Below, piece after piece: positions 18,662-27,630 of a DNA stretch of 30,031 nt. Position 1 is the stretch's first letter. The number at the start of each line of letters is the position of its first letter. The notes under the pieces are model-generated. The model was not told the DNA's origin and searched no databases. It saw nothing but the letters and a program-made list of their open reading frames with translations. The stretch comes from Chrysochromulina tobinii (taxonomy: Eukaryota > Haptophyta > Prymnesiales > Chrysochromulinaceae): the NCBI GenBank assembly GCA_001275005.1, contig JWZX01003231.1, forward strand, positions 1 to 30,031, read 5' to 3'. The translations under genes were made by a program, and so were the position numbers.

Positions 18662-19139
18662 GCGCGCGACGTGCACGCGCGCGCGTGGCCGTACAGGACC
18701 GAAGCGGTGTTTTTTGTTCATACGACCTTTTTTTTCGGGCGCGAATCAATGCTGGCGAGGAAAGGCAACGCGCCACCATCGACCGTGCGCGCCACATCTC
18801 GGCGGATCAGGCGAACGTCGTCCTGACGTCGTCCGGTCGCTCGTGCGGGGCCCGTGACGCGTTTGTAACCTCAAACCTGAAACTCAGACACCACAGAAGT
18901 CCAAACTCCCCGCTTGTGACACTTGTCAGAAATCCGTAAACGGACACTTGTCAGAGAACGGATACAAACGGGGGGAGTTTCAGGTTTGCCCCGGGCGAGC
19001 TTATCCTTGTACTGCACTGCAACATCGCTGCAACGCGAGCCCCGCAACGCGCGAAAAAGCGCCATGGTGAGCCAATCGAATAAGTACAAAGTTTTTCTTG
19101 GGTGCCCGGCTAGCTGGGGCTGAGTTGCGAATTAGCGCC
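18662..19139. other. Intergenic region with a foldback structure
   Basis: 478 bases without a credible gene. TTTGTAACC near 18861 could act in 3' processing of the upstream gene. The main structure is a 13-base perfect inverted repeat at 18872-18884 and 18976-18988, with further paired and repeated blocks between the arms. Confidence 0.5.
18872..18988. repeat. Foldback element: inverted repeat CAAACCTGAAACT with inner repeats
   Basis: CAAACCTGAAACT (18872-18884) is the exact reverse complement of AGTTTCAGGTTTG (18976-18988). Inside, AAACTCCCC (18903-18911) can also pair with GGGGAGTTT near the right arm, GACACTTGTCAGA occurs twice, and TCCGTAAACGGA is a small palindrome. It could be a MITE-like remnant or an RNA hairpin. 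Confidence 0.6.
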
Positions 19140-19751
19140 ATGACCGACAGCGCTGTGGAGGCATGGCAAACGGAGCCCACGTTTGAGGCGCTTGAGCATC
19201 CATCTCCGAGCACCAGGCGGATCCGATCACAATCTGCAAAGATCATCCGATCGCAATCTCCACTCCCTCCGGGTGCACCGAGTGCGAGTCCCACAAAAGC
19301 TTTCCTATTGCGAGCACACTATGTAAGAACGCAGACCTGGCCGCATCACGAAGCGCCCCGTGCTTTTGACTTGCTCATACCACAGCGATCATCCTCAGCA
19401 CGTTACGTGGAAGAGGACTGGCGGCGACTCGCGCAGCCACGCGCAGGGTACTCACGAGACGAATTGACCGGCCCCGCCAAGAAGGTGGATGCAGCCGTTT
19501 GGAAACGCAACCAGTTCCTTCGCAGCCACGGCTACATCGATAACCCACGACACCTACTTTATTTGCGTTTTCACGGCACGTCTGCGGAGCAAGCACGGAG
19601 CCAGAACAGCGCGATGGCGGCTGTTCAGGCCGCAACCACCCCCAGCAGGGAGCAGCAGCGCCAACTCTTGGTCCAGTGTTGGAAAATGGGCAGGCCAGTC
19701 CCGGACTCTGCTATCCCTGAGCGCCTGCCATCAACTACGGCTGGTAAATGA
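19140..19751 (+). CDS. Unrecognised 203-residue protein
   Basis: ATG at 19140 (starts MTDSAVEAWQTEPTFEALE), TGA at 19749-19751. An upstream TTG extends the frame, but ATG is preferred. The N-terminal third is Ser/Arg/Pro-rich with a repeated IRSQS. The centre is more ordered: HYVRTQTWPHHEAPRAFDLL, YVEEDWRRLAQPRAGYSRDE, KVDAAVWKRNQFLRSHGYID, HLLYLRFHG. The C-terminus is Gln/Arg-rich and helical. There is no signal peptide or membrane segment. I do not recognise a family. GC content is lower than in neighbouring genes. Two TGTAA motifs lie about 140-165 bases after the stop. Confidence 0.6.
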   Translation: MTDSAVEAWQTEPTFEALEHPSPSTRRIRSQSAKIIRSQSPLPPGAPSASPTKAFLLRAHYVRTQTWPHHEAPRAFDLLIPQRSSSARYVEEDWRRLAQPRAGYSRDELTGPAKKVDAAVWKRNQFLRSHGYIDNPRHLLYLRFHGTSAEQARSQNSAMAAVQAATTPSREQQRQLLVQCWKMGRPVPDSAIPERLPSTTAGK

Positions 19752-20118
19752 GCACCTGGTAGACGACCCACCGCTCAACTCGAGGCGCGCGACCAGTCTC
19801 TGATGTGAGCTAGAATCAGACCGTCCAATTCCATCACTTGCACCTTGGACTGTGGCAAGCTGTCAGCTCCGGCCGATCGAAGCACGGTACAGAGTGGCCT
19901 GTAAATCAATTGCTGTAAATTGACTGCCTGATTAAATAACGTGCAACACGTATGAGTAAACGACACTGATTGACTGGAAGGAGATCGTGGCGACGATATT
20001 AAAAACGAAGTTATGGCTTTCTTGTCTCCGTGAAAACGAATTTATCGTTTCAACAACCCGAGCGCCCGCACGGAATTTCGCGCTCGAGCCACGCTTTGCA
20101 CGTCGGCCTCCGTCCAAC
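19752..20118. other. Intergenic region, AT-richer
   Basis: Contains TGTAAATCAATTGCTGTAAA (around 19899-19918), with two TGTAA elements that resemble an algal poly(A) signal for the upstream gene. An in-frame GTG at 19987 would extend the phosphatase at its N-terminus, but no ATG lies in that frame before 20119. Confidence 0.5.
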
Positions 20119-21039
20119 ATGATGCGAGGAGCTGACATGAAGAGGCTTCAGGATCTGAAGAGACTTTCGTGCGAAGCTTTACGCTTGCGAATGCGACGTC
20201 GGAGTGCGCCAGCTGCTTTCAGTACATCGGCTGCTTCAACCGCTGCCTTGAGTCAGTCGGCTGCTCCACGGGTCAGCCAGCTCGACATGGGTGCATGGAG
20301 CCTTCCACACCCGCGCAAATCAAGCGGTGAGGACGCGTTCTTCATGTCGCAGGCCATGTGCCACGGAGTAGCAGCGCCTACAGCTACCTTTGGAGTTGCC
20401 GACGGGGTCTCAGCAGCAGCAGACGGTGGAGAATTTGCGCGTCGGCTTCTCGCTGCTGCCACCGAGCGCTGCCGCGACTCGACCGCGGCGGATCCGCAAG
20501 AGCTCTTGCAGTCAGCGTGGGCAGAAGTGAGCAGCGTGAGTGGAAGATCGACCGCATGTATCGCGAGCGTCGACGAGGGCGCGCGGCTCAAGGTGGTCAA
20601 CCTCGGAGACAGCGGGTGCCGCGTGCTCCGACGGCGGCCCTCGGCGCGGATCGGCGTCGTCTTCAAGACGAAGCCACAGCTATGGGAGTTCAACTGCCCG
20701 TACCAATTGGGAATGCTTGACGGCGTAGTTCTGAACACGCCGGCGGACGCGATCACCAGCGAGGTCCAGCTCCTGCCCGGCGATGTCGTGCTAGTCGCCA
20801 CCGACGGCTGCTTCGATGCGATGCACACTCTCGAGATCCTCGAGCTCGTGCACCGCGACCTCGGCGCCAACCACGCGGCTTCGGAGATGGCGAGATCGCT
20901 CGTCGAGACTGCGATAGCTCTGAGCAAGGACAGCAGACGATCCTCGCCGGTGATGCAGGCCTTTGAGCGGGAAGGGTACGTAGGACGCAGCCGGGAGCTG
21001 CAAGACGATGTTACGGTAGTGTTGATCAGGGTGCTGTAA
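20119..21039 (+). CDS. PTC7-like PP2C-family protein phosphatase
   Basis: 306 residues from ATG 20119 to TAA 21037-21039, without introns. PPM/PP2C phosphatases are metal-dependent Ser/Thr phosphatases. Metal-binding and core motifs are in order: GEDAFF (residues 70-75), FGVADGV (91-97), STACIA (144-149), VNLGDSGCRVLR (160-171), WEFNCPYQLG (189-198), LLPGDVVLVATDGCFDAM (218-235) and LQDDVTVVLI (294-303). The short length, the 'NCPYQLG' block and the GVADGV form are those of the PTC7/SpoIIE-like branch, whose yeast and animal members act in mitochondria. The N-terminal 60 residues are Arg/Ser/Ala-rich and could be a mitochondrial targeting sequence, which is inference. The canonical acidic residues look intact. 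Confidence 0.85.
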   Translation: MMRGADMKRLQDLKRLSCEALRLRMRRRSAPAAFSTSAASTAALSQSAAPRVSQLDMGAWSLPHPRKSSGEDAFFMSQAMCHGVAAPTATFGVADGVSAAADGGEFARRLLAAATERCRDSTAADPQELLQSAWAEVSSVSGRSTACIASVDEGARLKVVNLGDSGCRVLRRRPSARIGVVFKTKPQLWEFNCPYQLGMLDGVVLNTPADAITSEVQLLPGDVVLVATDGCFDAMHTLEILELVHRDLGANHAASEMARSLVETAIALSKDSRRSSPVMQAFEREGYVGRSRELQDDVTVVLIRVL

Positions 21040-21514
21040 GGCCTGTAAATGTACATTGTTCTGAGCTCTAGTTGGTCGGTCGGCTCTGCGCGTCTGCGGA
21101 CCAAGCGCATGTGGGAAAGAGCGGGTCCGAGGCATGTGCGGGGGAGAAGAATTTCCTTGGAGAATTTGTCTAATAACATAGAGCGCGGACGGACCGGCCC
21201 AGGGGAATTCCCAGCGGCCCAGGGCGGCCGACCAATTGGGAATTGCGGCCGAAGGCCACCGAGGGCAACAATGGCCGCGAAGACTACCGAAGAAGGTGCT
21301 GACGATGACGGGCGCTTGCGAGGTCTTGCTCCTCGCTCCTGTTCAACTGTAAGGTAAGGTGTGACACCCTGCCTTTCGTCCAAGAATCACCAAAACTCCA
21401 ATACTCGCACACAATCGGGTTAACAGCCCTTTAATTGCTCTCGTCATCGAGTTGGCCGCTTTGGCGCCCAGGAGACCCAGGAGCGCACTGGAACTCGCGC
21501 GACGCGCGCTCAAC
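21040..21514. other. Intergenic region between phosphatase and coiled-coil gene
   Basis: 475 bases. It starts with CTGTAAGGCCTGTAAATG, so two TGTAA motifs overlap or directly follow the phosphatase stop. GGAATTCCC and CCAATTGGGAATT near 21203-21245 are short palindromic pieces. The frame of the next gene is open upstream to a TTG at 21452, but the first ATG is at 21515. I see no other gene. Confidence 0.45.
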
Positions 21515-24019
21515 ATGCCGAAGAAAGCATGGGACGCCACTATCAATGACCTTTCCAAGTACCGCATCTCGCGCACGGAGCAGGAGGCGCGGCACCAGCG
21601 CATGATCTCGCCAAACGCGGCAGCCGCGAGGCGCGACCTTGAGCGCACACAGCGCCGGCAAAGCCTCGCCACATCGGGCCTCGATGCTCTGGGGCCAGAC
21701 GAGACCAAGGAAGCGCTGCGCGAGCTCGACGCGGTCGAAGCGGAGCTTCAGCGCCTGGCCCACGACGCGCGTCGTGGGCCCGCGCCAACTGTGGCCCCGA
21801 TGCGGCTCTCGGTGGCACCCATCACACTTGATGCACCACCCGCCGACACGGCAGCCTCTCGTTGCGAGACGCCACCAACGCCGGCGCTCGACGCACCGCC
21901 CCTGCACCAGCAGTGGCGCAGCGCTTCTTGGGCACCGCGCGCGCTGCCGGATGCCTGCATGTCCGACGACGACGGTGATGTGGGCGCTCTGCCCGCGCCG
22001 CGGCCTGTCGTCGACCTCGATGAGGAGATTGCCCAGTTCCGGCGTCGTACGGAGGAGCGGCTTGCCGAATTCGCGCCCGAGGAGCGTTCGTACCTCGAGA
22101 CCACCGTGCCAAGGGCCACTTTTGGGGCAGAGCCCACGGCGGCGGCGCCGCCACTTGCAACTGCGATTCGCGAAGTGCGGCTTGAAGTGGCCCCCAAGCG
22201 ACGGTCGCCGACAGCGCCACATGCCGCGGCCGTGACGGCCCGTGGCTCGCACTCGCTGCCGCCCTGGCGCCCCGCCAACGGTCGGTTCAGGCCGGACGCT
22301 CCGCTGGCGCGCCAGTCGCTGGACGCGCCGCCCACTGCGGAGGACGCTTCGAGCTCCGCTGCATGCATGCAAGCCGGCCCTCGCTCGCCCGATGCTCTCG
22401 GTCTCTCGCGCCTGCAGCATGCATGCACCGAGCTCCACACGCAGCTGGCCGAATATGAAGCCGCCCGAGGGGAGGGGTCGGCCGAGGTGGCGCCAGAGGG
22501 CGGGGGGGAGGCGGCCGGTCGGGCGGCCCGTCGGGCGGCCGGCGCTGTGCGCGGCCCCAACGGACCGATCGCAGCCTTCGCGCCCGCCACTAGCTTCTCC
22601 GGGTGCAACGCGCAGCTCGTCGAGCTCACGACGCGCCTGGTGACCCATCTGCAGCGTGCCGATGCGGAGATGCGCGAGCAAGCCCGGCTGCGTGCGGTCG
22701 CGGAGGAGCAGCGTGAGCACGCGCAGGACGCTCTCGACCGCTCGAAGGATGAGACGGTCGCCGAGCTCGCGGCGGTGAGGCGCGAGTTCCGCCTCGCCAA
22801 GGAGAGCCATGAGGCGCAGCTCGCTACCCTGTCGGCGCAGTTGAACTCGCTGCGTGCCGCGAGCGAGACGAGAGCCGTTACGGAGCTCGCAGCAACGGCT
22901 GCGGCCGCCTCCCACGCGGTTGCTGTGGCGGAGGAGGCCGTCGCCGGCGGTGCTGCCGAGACCAACGCCGCCGCCCCTCGGCCGGCGCCCACGACGGCGC
23001 CCATGACGGCGCCCATGACGGCGCCTTCACTCTTCTCGCCGCTTCGCGTGGCGCCGTCGTGGGCGCCAAGCGCGGCGGAGCCCGCCCCACCAGCGGGATG
23101 GCGGGAAGCGCGCCTGCGCACGACGCCTACCTCGCCCTCGCCGGCGGTCAACGCGACGCTTGTGCCAACGCCCTCGACGCCGCCGCCGCCTGCGCCCTGG
23201 GCGCGCGGCAGGAACGATGCATCGCCCACCACAGCGCTCGATGCATCGCCCACCACGGCGCTCGATGCACCGCCCACCACAGCGCTCGATGCATCGCCCG
23301 GGGAGGCGCCACACTGGGCGAAGGATCCCTACGTGTCCGAGGTGGCGTCGCGCGAGGCGGCGGCGGCGGAGGAGGAGGCGGCGGCGAACGCCAAGCCTCT
23401 CGTGTCGCGCTACAAGCGTATGCCCTTGCCATCGCGCGTGCCGCTCGGCGCGCCGGGGGGGCTGCCCTCCGCCGCAATGCCCCCCGTCACCCGCTGCGTC
23501 GTGATGGGCGCCGCGATGGGCACCGTGAGGGGTGCCGCCGCCGCCGCCCGCGCCGACGATCTGGCCACAGGCGCGGAGTCTGGCGCGAGCGTCACGCCGC
23601 CGCCGCGTCCCTTGTTCGCGGCGGAGGGCATTCATACCACTGCCTCCGTGAACGATCGGGCGCTCGCGACGGCGCTGGCGCCAGTGCTCGATCGGGTGGC
23701 AGACGCGGAGTGCGCGGCGCGATCCAATGAGGCACGCTCTGCCGCCCTCCTCCAAGCGTACTATGACGAGATTGCCGGGCGCAGCCACGGCAAGCCGCCG
23801 ACCAAGCCTGCGCCCAACTCGGCGCTCGGCATGCCTGCGCCCAAGCCGACTGCAGTAGCGGCCATGACGGGGCCTGCTGGCATGGGGCGACGCGCGGCGC
23901 CGGCGGCGGCGCGCCCGTTGCGCCATGCCATCGTGCCGACGCAGCTCGTCTTTTCGAGCGATGCCGAGGAGGAGCCGCGCCCGCAGCGCGCGACGCCAGT
24001 CGCCACGACGGCGCACTGA
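21515..24019 (+). CDS. Coiled-coil protein with SPICE1-like N-terminus
   Basis: 834 residues, ATG at 21515, TGA at 24017-24019. The N-terminus MPKKAWDATINDLSKYRISR, with TEQEARHQRMISPNAAA after it, resembles the start of SPICE1 (spindle and centriole-associated protein), which has a W-D-x-T-x-x-D-L block, then E..RR and S.N. This is from memory and is the only link. A coiled coil lies around residues 380-470 (LVELTTRLVTHLQRADAEMR to LATLSAQLNSL). The rest is Ala/Pro-rich and low complexity, with 12-base (PMTA) and 24-base (DASPTTAL) coding repeats. A short C-terminal block LRHAIVPTQLVFSSDAEEEP is acidic. A centriole or basal-body role is a weak inference. There are no introns. Confidence 0.6.
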   Translation: MPKKAWDATINDLSKYRISRTEQEARHQRMISPNAAAARRDLERTQRRQSLATSGLDALGPDETKEALRELDAVEAELQRLAHDARRGPAPTVAPMRLSVAPITLDAPPADTAASRCETPPTPALDAPPLHQQWRSASWAPRALPDACMSDDDGDVGALPAPRPVVDLDEEIAQFRRRTEERLAEFAPEERSYLETTVPRATFGAEPTAAAPPLATAIREVRLEVAPKRRSPTAPHAAAVTARGSHSLPPWRPANGRFRPDAPLARQSLDAPPTAEDASSSAACMQAGPRSPDALGLSRLQHACTELHTQLAEYEAARGEGSAEVAPEGGGEAAGRAARRAAGAVRGPNGPIAAFAPATSFSGCNAQLVELTTRLVTHLQRADAEMREQARLRAVAEEQREHAQDALDRSKDETVAELAAVRREFRLAKESHEAQLATLSAQLNSLRAASETRAVTELAATAAAASHAVAVAEEAVAGGAAETNAAAPRPAPTTAPMTAPMTAPSLFSPLRVAPSWAPSAAEPAPPAGWREARLRTTPTSPSPAVNATLVPTPSTPPPPAPWARGRNDASPTTALDASPTTALDAPPTTALDASPGEAPHWAKDPYVSEVASREAAAAEEEAAANAKPLVSRYKRMPLPSRVPLGAPGGLPSAAMPPVTRCVVMGAAMGTVRGAAAAARADDLATGAESGASVTPPPRPLFAAEGIHTTASVNDRALATALAPVLDRVADAECAARSNEARSAALLQAYYDEIAGRSHGKPPTKPAPNSALGMPAPKPTAVAAMTGPAGMGRRAAPAAARPLRHAIVPTQLVFSSDAEEEPRPQRATPVATTAH
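22984..23067 (+). repeat. GGCGCC-spaced coding repeats, both orientations
   Basis: GGCGCC recurs every 12 bases at 22984, 22996, 23008 and 23020 with CACGAC or CATGAC spacers (APTTAPMTAPMTAP). At 23050-23067 the exact reverse complement of the first unit (GGCGCCGTCGTGGGCGCC) occurs and encodes APSWAP. Confidence 0.75.
23216..23299 (+). repeat. 24-base coding repeat DASPTTAL, three and a half copies
   Basis: GATGCATCGCCCACCACAGC plus GCTC, repeated at 23216, 23240, 23264 and partly at 23288. It includes CACCACGGCGC with GATGCA, similar in composition to the introner core (TTGCATGC...CTCACCACGGCGCC). Confidence 0.8.
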
Positions 24020-24685
24020 GGGCGCGAGGGGGGGGCGTGCGCCCTGCGCGGCTACTTATGGCGGCCAGTGCGGGCACTTCGGGGGGTTCGTGAAAGTCTA
24101 CGCAGCATGCGCTGGCTCAGGGCCCAACTGAGCAATCAACAGTGGGCCGCTGGGCCAGTGAGTCACAGAGGGCGTGCGCGAGTGGGAAGGTCGTCCGGTG
24201 AGCCGTGCGCTTGCGCTCGAGCGGCGGAGGGCAACGGCGTCACTAGACGACGACGATGATGGTCTTGGCGGCTTGCAAGAAGCGTCGTGATGGGTGCCGC
24301 TCAAAGAGTGCAGTGTGTGTATGCTGCCCGTTCCGGTGCACAGGGACGCCAGGTCGTCAGCTGGTCGGGACCAGGACCCCATATCTCAGCTAACACTCGC
24401 GTCGTTTGGTCCGGTCTGTCGCGTGGCGTCGTGTACACTGTACAGCTGTCACGGCCGCGTAGGCGCGTCCGGTCGTGTGCGCGTTGGGTTGCGTGTGTGG
24501 CCCCGTTTCCATTGATTTGTAATTGTATTGGGCATGATTCTGAGGTAGTAATACTACAAGTTTGTTTAGATAAGGAGCAAGAAGCGACTGTGCAACCGTC
24601 TGGTGCACGTCGATCCTGCGAGCACCCAATCGCCAATGTCTCGACACCTCGCTACTACACGACAGTTTTGGATCCAGTGTGCCAT
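24020..24685. other. Convergent 3' intergenic region
   Basis: 666 bases between two convergent genes. No open frame has coding character. It includes TGTACACTGTACA (near 24433), a small palindrome, and an AT-rich stretch around 24510-24570 with TTTGTAATTGTA, where a TGTAA element could serve the plus-strand gene. No poly(A) signal is evident for the minus-strand gene. Confidence 0.45.
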
Positions 24686-27553
24686 CTAGTCCTCCGGCTC
24701 GTCCTTGATGCCATACTTCTCGAGCCACTCGATGATCTGGCTGCGAACCATATGCGCTGGAATCAGCTTGATGCTTTCCAGAGGTTCCCCAGTCTTTGGG
24801 CTTCGCACTGGTACCGTCTTGTTACCTTTCGTCATCTCCTTGATCCATCGCTCGATTGAGGCGCGCTCATACACGTGGCCATCGGAGGCGGTGACTGGCT
24901 CACGCATCAGCTCGCGAGAGATGGGGCAAAGATGGTCCGCGTTCGGCTCCGGCCGGGGCGGCCCGTCTCCATATCGCACCAACTCTTTCGACACTTCTTC
25001 GAGCGCCTTGTGCAACCGCTTATTGTGCTCGCGCAATTCGACATGCTTCCCATTCTCGACGAGAAGCGTGAGCTCGGCGGGCGGTGGCTTGAGCATACCT
25101 GGAAGCGCGGCGAAGAAGCTTGAGCCGAGGTGGCGATGGATGAGGCGCGGCAGCGTGTCGATGAGCGCTCTGCACAGCTTAGGCTCTTGGAACTCGTCGT
25201 CGACGACTTTCACCTCGGGCGCCAGCGCGGTCAACAAGTTCTCAAGGTCGACGCGAATGAGTTCCTGTCGGCGGGACACCTCAGCGCCAAAGGCGTGCTT
25301 AAGCCATATCGCAAAGAACGTGAACCGGCGCAGATGGAGAGGGTGCTCCTTGTTAGTCGTATGGAGGGCGACCTCGACGGCGGTCAGGAAAGGTGCCGTC
25401 GTGACTGTAGCGCCGACTTTGCCGAAATCAAGTGCCCTGGTGCCGAGTGCGGTTCTTGCGTCTGAGGCGCACTGATCCCACTTCATAGTTCCCGAGACTC
25501 GGGCTACGAGGGCTCCGACCGAGTCTTTGAGGATCTGCTTCTGGTTGAGCAGCCCGAGCGTCGCCTGCACGAGCTGTGTGGCGAAGGCCGCCCGCGCGGT
25601 CGCGTCCTCGGTGGGCGGCTCCACGCCACACGCGCTGATGCGCCGTTGGACGTCTTCCTGCTTCTTGGCGATCATCTTGCGCATCTTGGGGGACCAAACA
25701 TTGGAGATGTGCTCGGTGAGCAGCTGACTCAACCTCTCTGAGAGGGCGCGAGATCCAAGGTAGGGCCTAAGTGCAGGGTCCAGCAGACGCGGATCAACCT
25801 GCCGCTCCACTTGGAAGCGCGAGAGAGTGCCGGGAGGCGCGCCCGGCGGTGGCGGCGCGAAGTAGCGTGTCTCGAAGAGGTCCTGGTTGGCCCGAGTCTC
25901 CTCCAGTTTGGCGCGTATGGTGGCGCGCAACCCTTCGAGCTCCGCCGCTGGATGTGCCGCGGTGGTCGCCCGCTTGTCCACATCGGTGAGTGCAGCGGCC
26001 AGTACGGCCTCGCTCACGCGATCGCCGCGAAGCAACAGCTCCGCCGCGGGCATGTCGATTGGCGTCGCGCTGATCGCCGCGAGAAAGGCTGCATTGTCAT
26101 CGGGTGCAGCGCGCTCGCCAGCAGCGTTGCGCTTCGTGTCACGACCGATGCACGCGTGGTAGTGGTGGCCGAGCCGAGGCAGCTCACGGTCCTTCTCTTG
26201 GCGCATCACGGCAGCGATGTCGTCGGCGTGGTCGCAGCGATCGATACACGTGAGCACGGCGAGCGTGCGCCGCTCAGCCTTCTCCTCCTGTACGAGCCGT
26301 ATGCCTTCCGCCGCACCGCGGATGCCTTCTCGCGCGTTGAGCACTGCGAGGATAATGGCATCGGGGTTGCGGATCTTGCTGCGCACGATCTTTTCGCACG
26401 TCTTGTGGATGTCCTCGGGGTCGTTCGGCCCACGTGCGCGGATGATGCCCGGGAGGTCCAGCAGCGTCAGCTCTGGAAAGTCATTCGAGTAAAGGTTGAG
26501 GATAATCTCGCGGTCGACGACGCCCACACGAAGGGCCTGTACCTTGGCGTTCTCGGCTTCCACGCGCGCGCGCGCTTGCTCCACGGAGGCCATGTACTCG
26601 GGTTCATCATCGAAGCGCATGAGCACCTCCTTGCCGCTCACACTCACCGCCTCACGCCCCTTTTTGCGCTCGTCCATCTCTTTTGGCGTGCAGTGGTGCA
26701 GCCGCAGTCGGAAGCCGAGGCGCGTCGTCACATTCTCGCCACGCGGGAAGAAGGCCATGCCGGCGATCTTCTCGAGCAGCGACGACTTGCCCACAGACTC
26801 GGAGCCCACGACGATCACCTCCGGAAACTTAAGCTTGAGCTGCTGGAACTCGTCGCGGAACTCGTCATACAACTTATCCACTGAGCGGATCAGCGAGCCA
26901 TGCTCCGTCTCGATGCTATCCGAGAGCTTGAGCGGCCGCCAAGACTTATCGGCCAGCTGCTTGCGAAGAAGGGCGTGTAAGTTCGCCGCGTCTGCCGATG
27001 CGTCCTCGTATGGCTTCTCCGGGTCGCCGAGTGCCCTGCAGTCGTCGATGCCCACACGCAGCGCCTGCATATGCGCTTGCAGCCGCTCGAGGACAAGCTC
27101 GGCCATGGCCTCGCTTTGGCACCCGCCGGCCTCGAGGAGTGACTTCAACCGTTCCTGGTCACTCTTGGCCGCGCTCGGTTCGTGCGGCGCGGCCTTGCTG
27201 AGCATAAAATTCAGCCCAGCAGCCGGAGACGTCGTGTCGAGCTTCTCACTGGGCACTTCACCGCCGAGCGCTGCGAGGAATTGCTCACACAGGTCGCACT
27301 TTGGCGAAAAGACGTCTTCGATGTCCGACCGCTTCTTCACCAGCGCGCTGCCTGACTGCAGCGCGGGCAGGATCTCTGCCGCAACATACTTTGCCACTTT
27401 TTCTTTTGCCAATTGAGCTGCTGGTGACTGATCCTTCAGCATCCCGTTCATGTGTTGAGCGAGGTCAGTTTCTAAACGCCCCAGCCACTCTGCCGCTTCG
27501 CGCGGTTTAGGTCCTGGAGGGAAGCTCAGCGGCGCGAGCAGGTCCGCCTCCAT
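24686..27553 (-). CDS. Dynamin-family GTPase with C-terminal U-box
   Basis: 955 residues from ATG (27551-27553), no introns. An upstream GTG at 27613 also lies in frame, but the TATA box just upstream makes the ATG preferable. Residues 1-240 are helical and unrecognised. The dynamin GTPase domain has P-loop GSESVGKSS (250-258), switch I threonines in RGENVTTRLGF (271-281), DLPGI (366-370), and TCIDRCD (435-441) where dynamins usually have TKxD. A stalk-like region follows (LGSRALSERLSQLLTEHISN and on to about 780), then a short coiled coil. Residues 874-945 form a U-box: HLCPISRELMREPVTASDGH, VYERASIERWI and IPAHMVRSQIIEWLEK. U-boxes recruit ubiquitin-conjugating enzymes, so the gene encodes a candidate membrane-remodelling GTPase with E3 activity. 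No PH domain is seen. Confidence 0.9.
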   Translation of the reverse strand: MEADLLAPLSFPPGPKPREAAEWLGRLETDLAQHMNGMLKDQSPAAQLAKEKVAKYVAAEILPALQSGSALVKKRSDIEDVFSPKCDLCEQFLAALGGEVPSEKLDTTSPAAGLNFMLSKAAPHEPSAAKSDQERLKSLLEAGGCQSEAMAELVLERLQAHMQALRVGIDDCRALGDPEKPYEDASADAANLHALLRKQLADKSWRPLKLSDSIETEHGSLIRSVDKLYDEFRDEFQQLKLKFPEVIVVGSESVGKSSLLEKIAGMAFFPRGENVTTRLGFRLRLHHCTPKEMDERKKGREAVSVSGKEVLMRFDDEPEYMASVEQARARVEAENAKVQALRVGVVDREIILNLYSNDFPELTLLDLPGIIRARGPNDPEDIHKTCEKIVRSKIRNPDAIILAVLNAREGIRGAAEGIRLVQEEKAERRTLAVLTCIDRCDHADDIAAVMRQEKDRELPRLGHHYHACIGRDTKRNAAGERAAPDDNAAFLAAISATPIDMPAAELLLRGDRVSEAVLAAALTDVDKRATTAAHPAAELEGLRATIRAKLEETRANQDLFETRYFAPPPPGAPPGTLSRFQVERQVDPRLLDPALRPYLGSRALSERLSQLLTEHISNVWSPKMRKMIAKKQEDVQRRISACGVEPPTEDATARAAFATQLVQATLGLLNQKQILKDSVGALVARVSGTMKWDQCASDARTALGTRALDFGKVGATVTTAPFLTAVEVALHTTNKEHPLHLRRFTFFAIWLKHAFGAEVSRRQELIRVDLENLLTALAPEVKVVDDEFQEPKLCRALIDTLPRLIHRHLGSSFFAALPGMLKPPPAELTLLVENGKHVELREHNKRLHKALEEVSKELVRYGDGPPRPEPNADHLCPISRELMREPVTASDGHVYERASIERWIKEMTKGNKTVPVRSPKTGEPLESIKLIPAHMVRSQIIEWLEKYGIKDEPED

Positions 27554-27616
27554 CGCACGTCCCCGTCGCGCGCGCGCCGCCTTGCTTTTCACAGTTGGTA
27601 AGAAGATTTTCACACC

Positions 27617-27630
27617 ATTTTATAAAAGGC
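27617..27630 (-). promoter_or_regulatory. TATA box upstream of the dynamin/U-box gene
   Basis: The sense strand reads CCTTTTATAAAATGG, within the 99 bases between the stop of the upstream gene and the proposed ATG at 27553. The distance (about 65-75 bases) allows a transcription start near 27590 and a short leader. It is one of the few AT-rich spots in this part of the window. Confidence 0.5.

Noticed and set aside
20253-21383. Minus-strand frame of 376 codons opposite the phosphatase
   Set aside because: Antisense shadow of a clear PP2C gene; Ser/Arg-rich without motifs.
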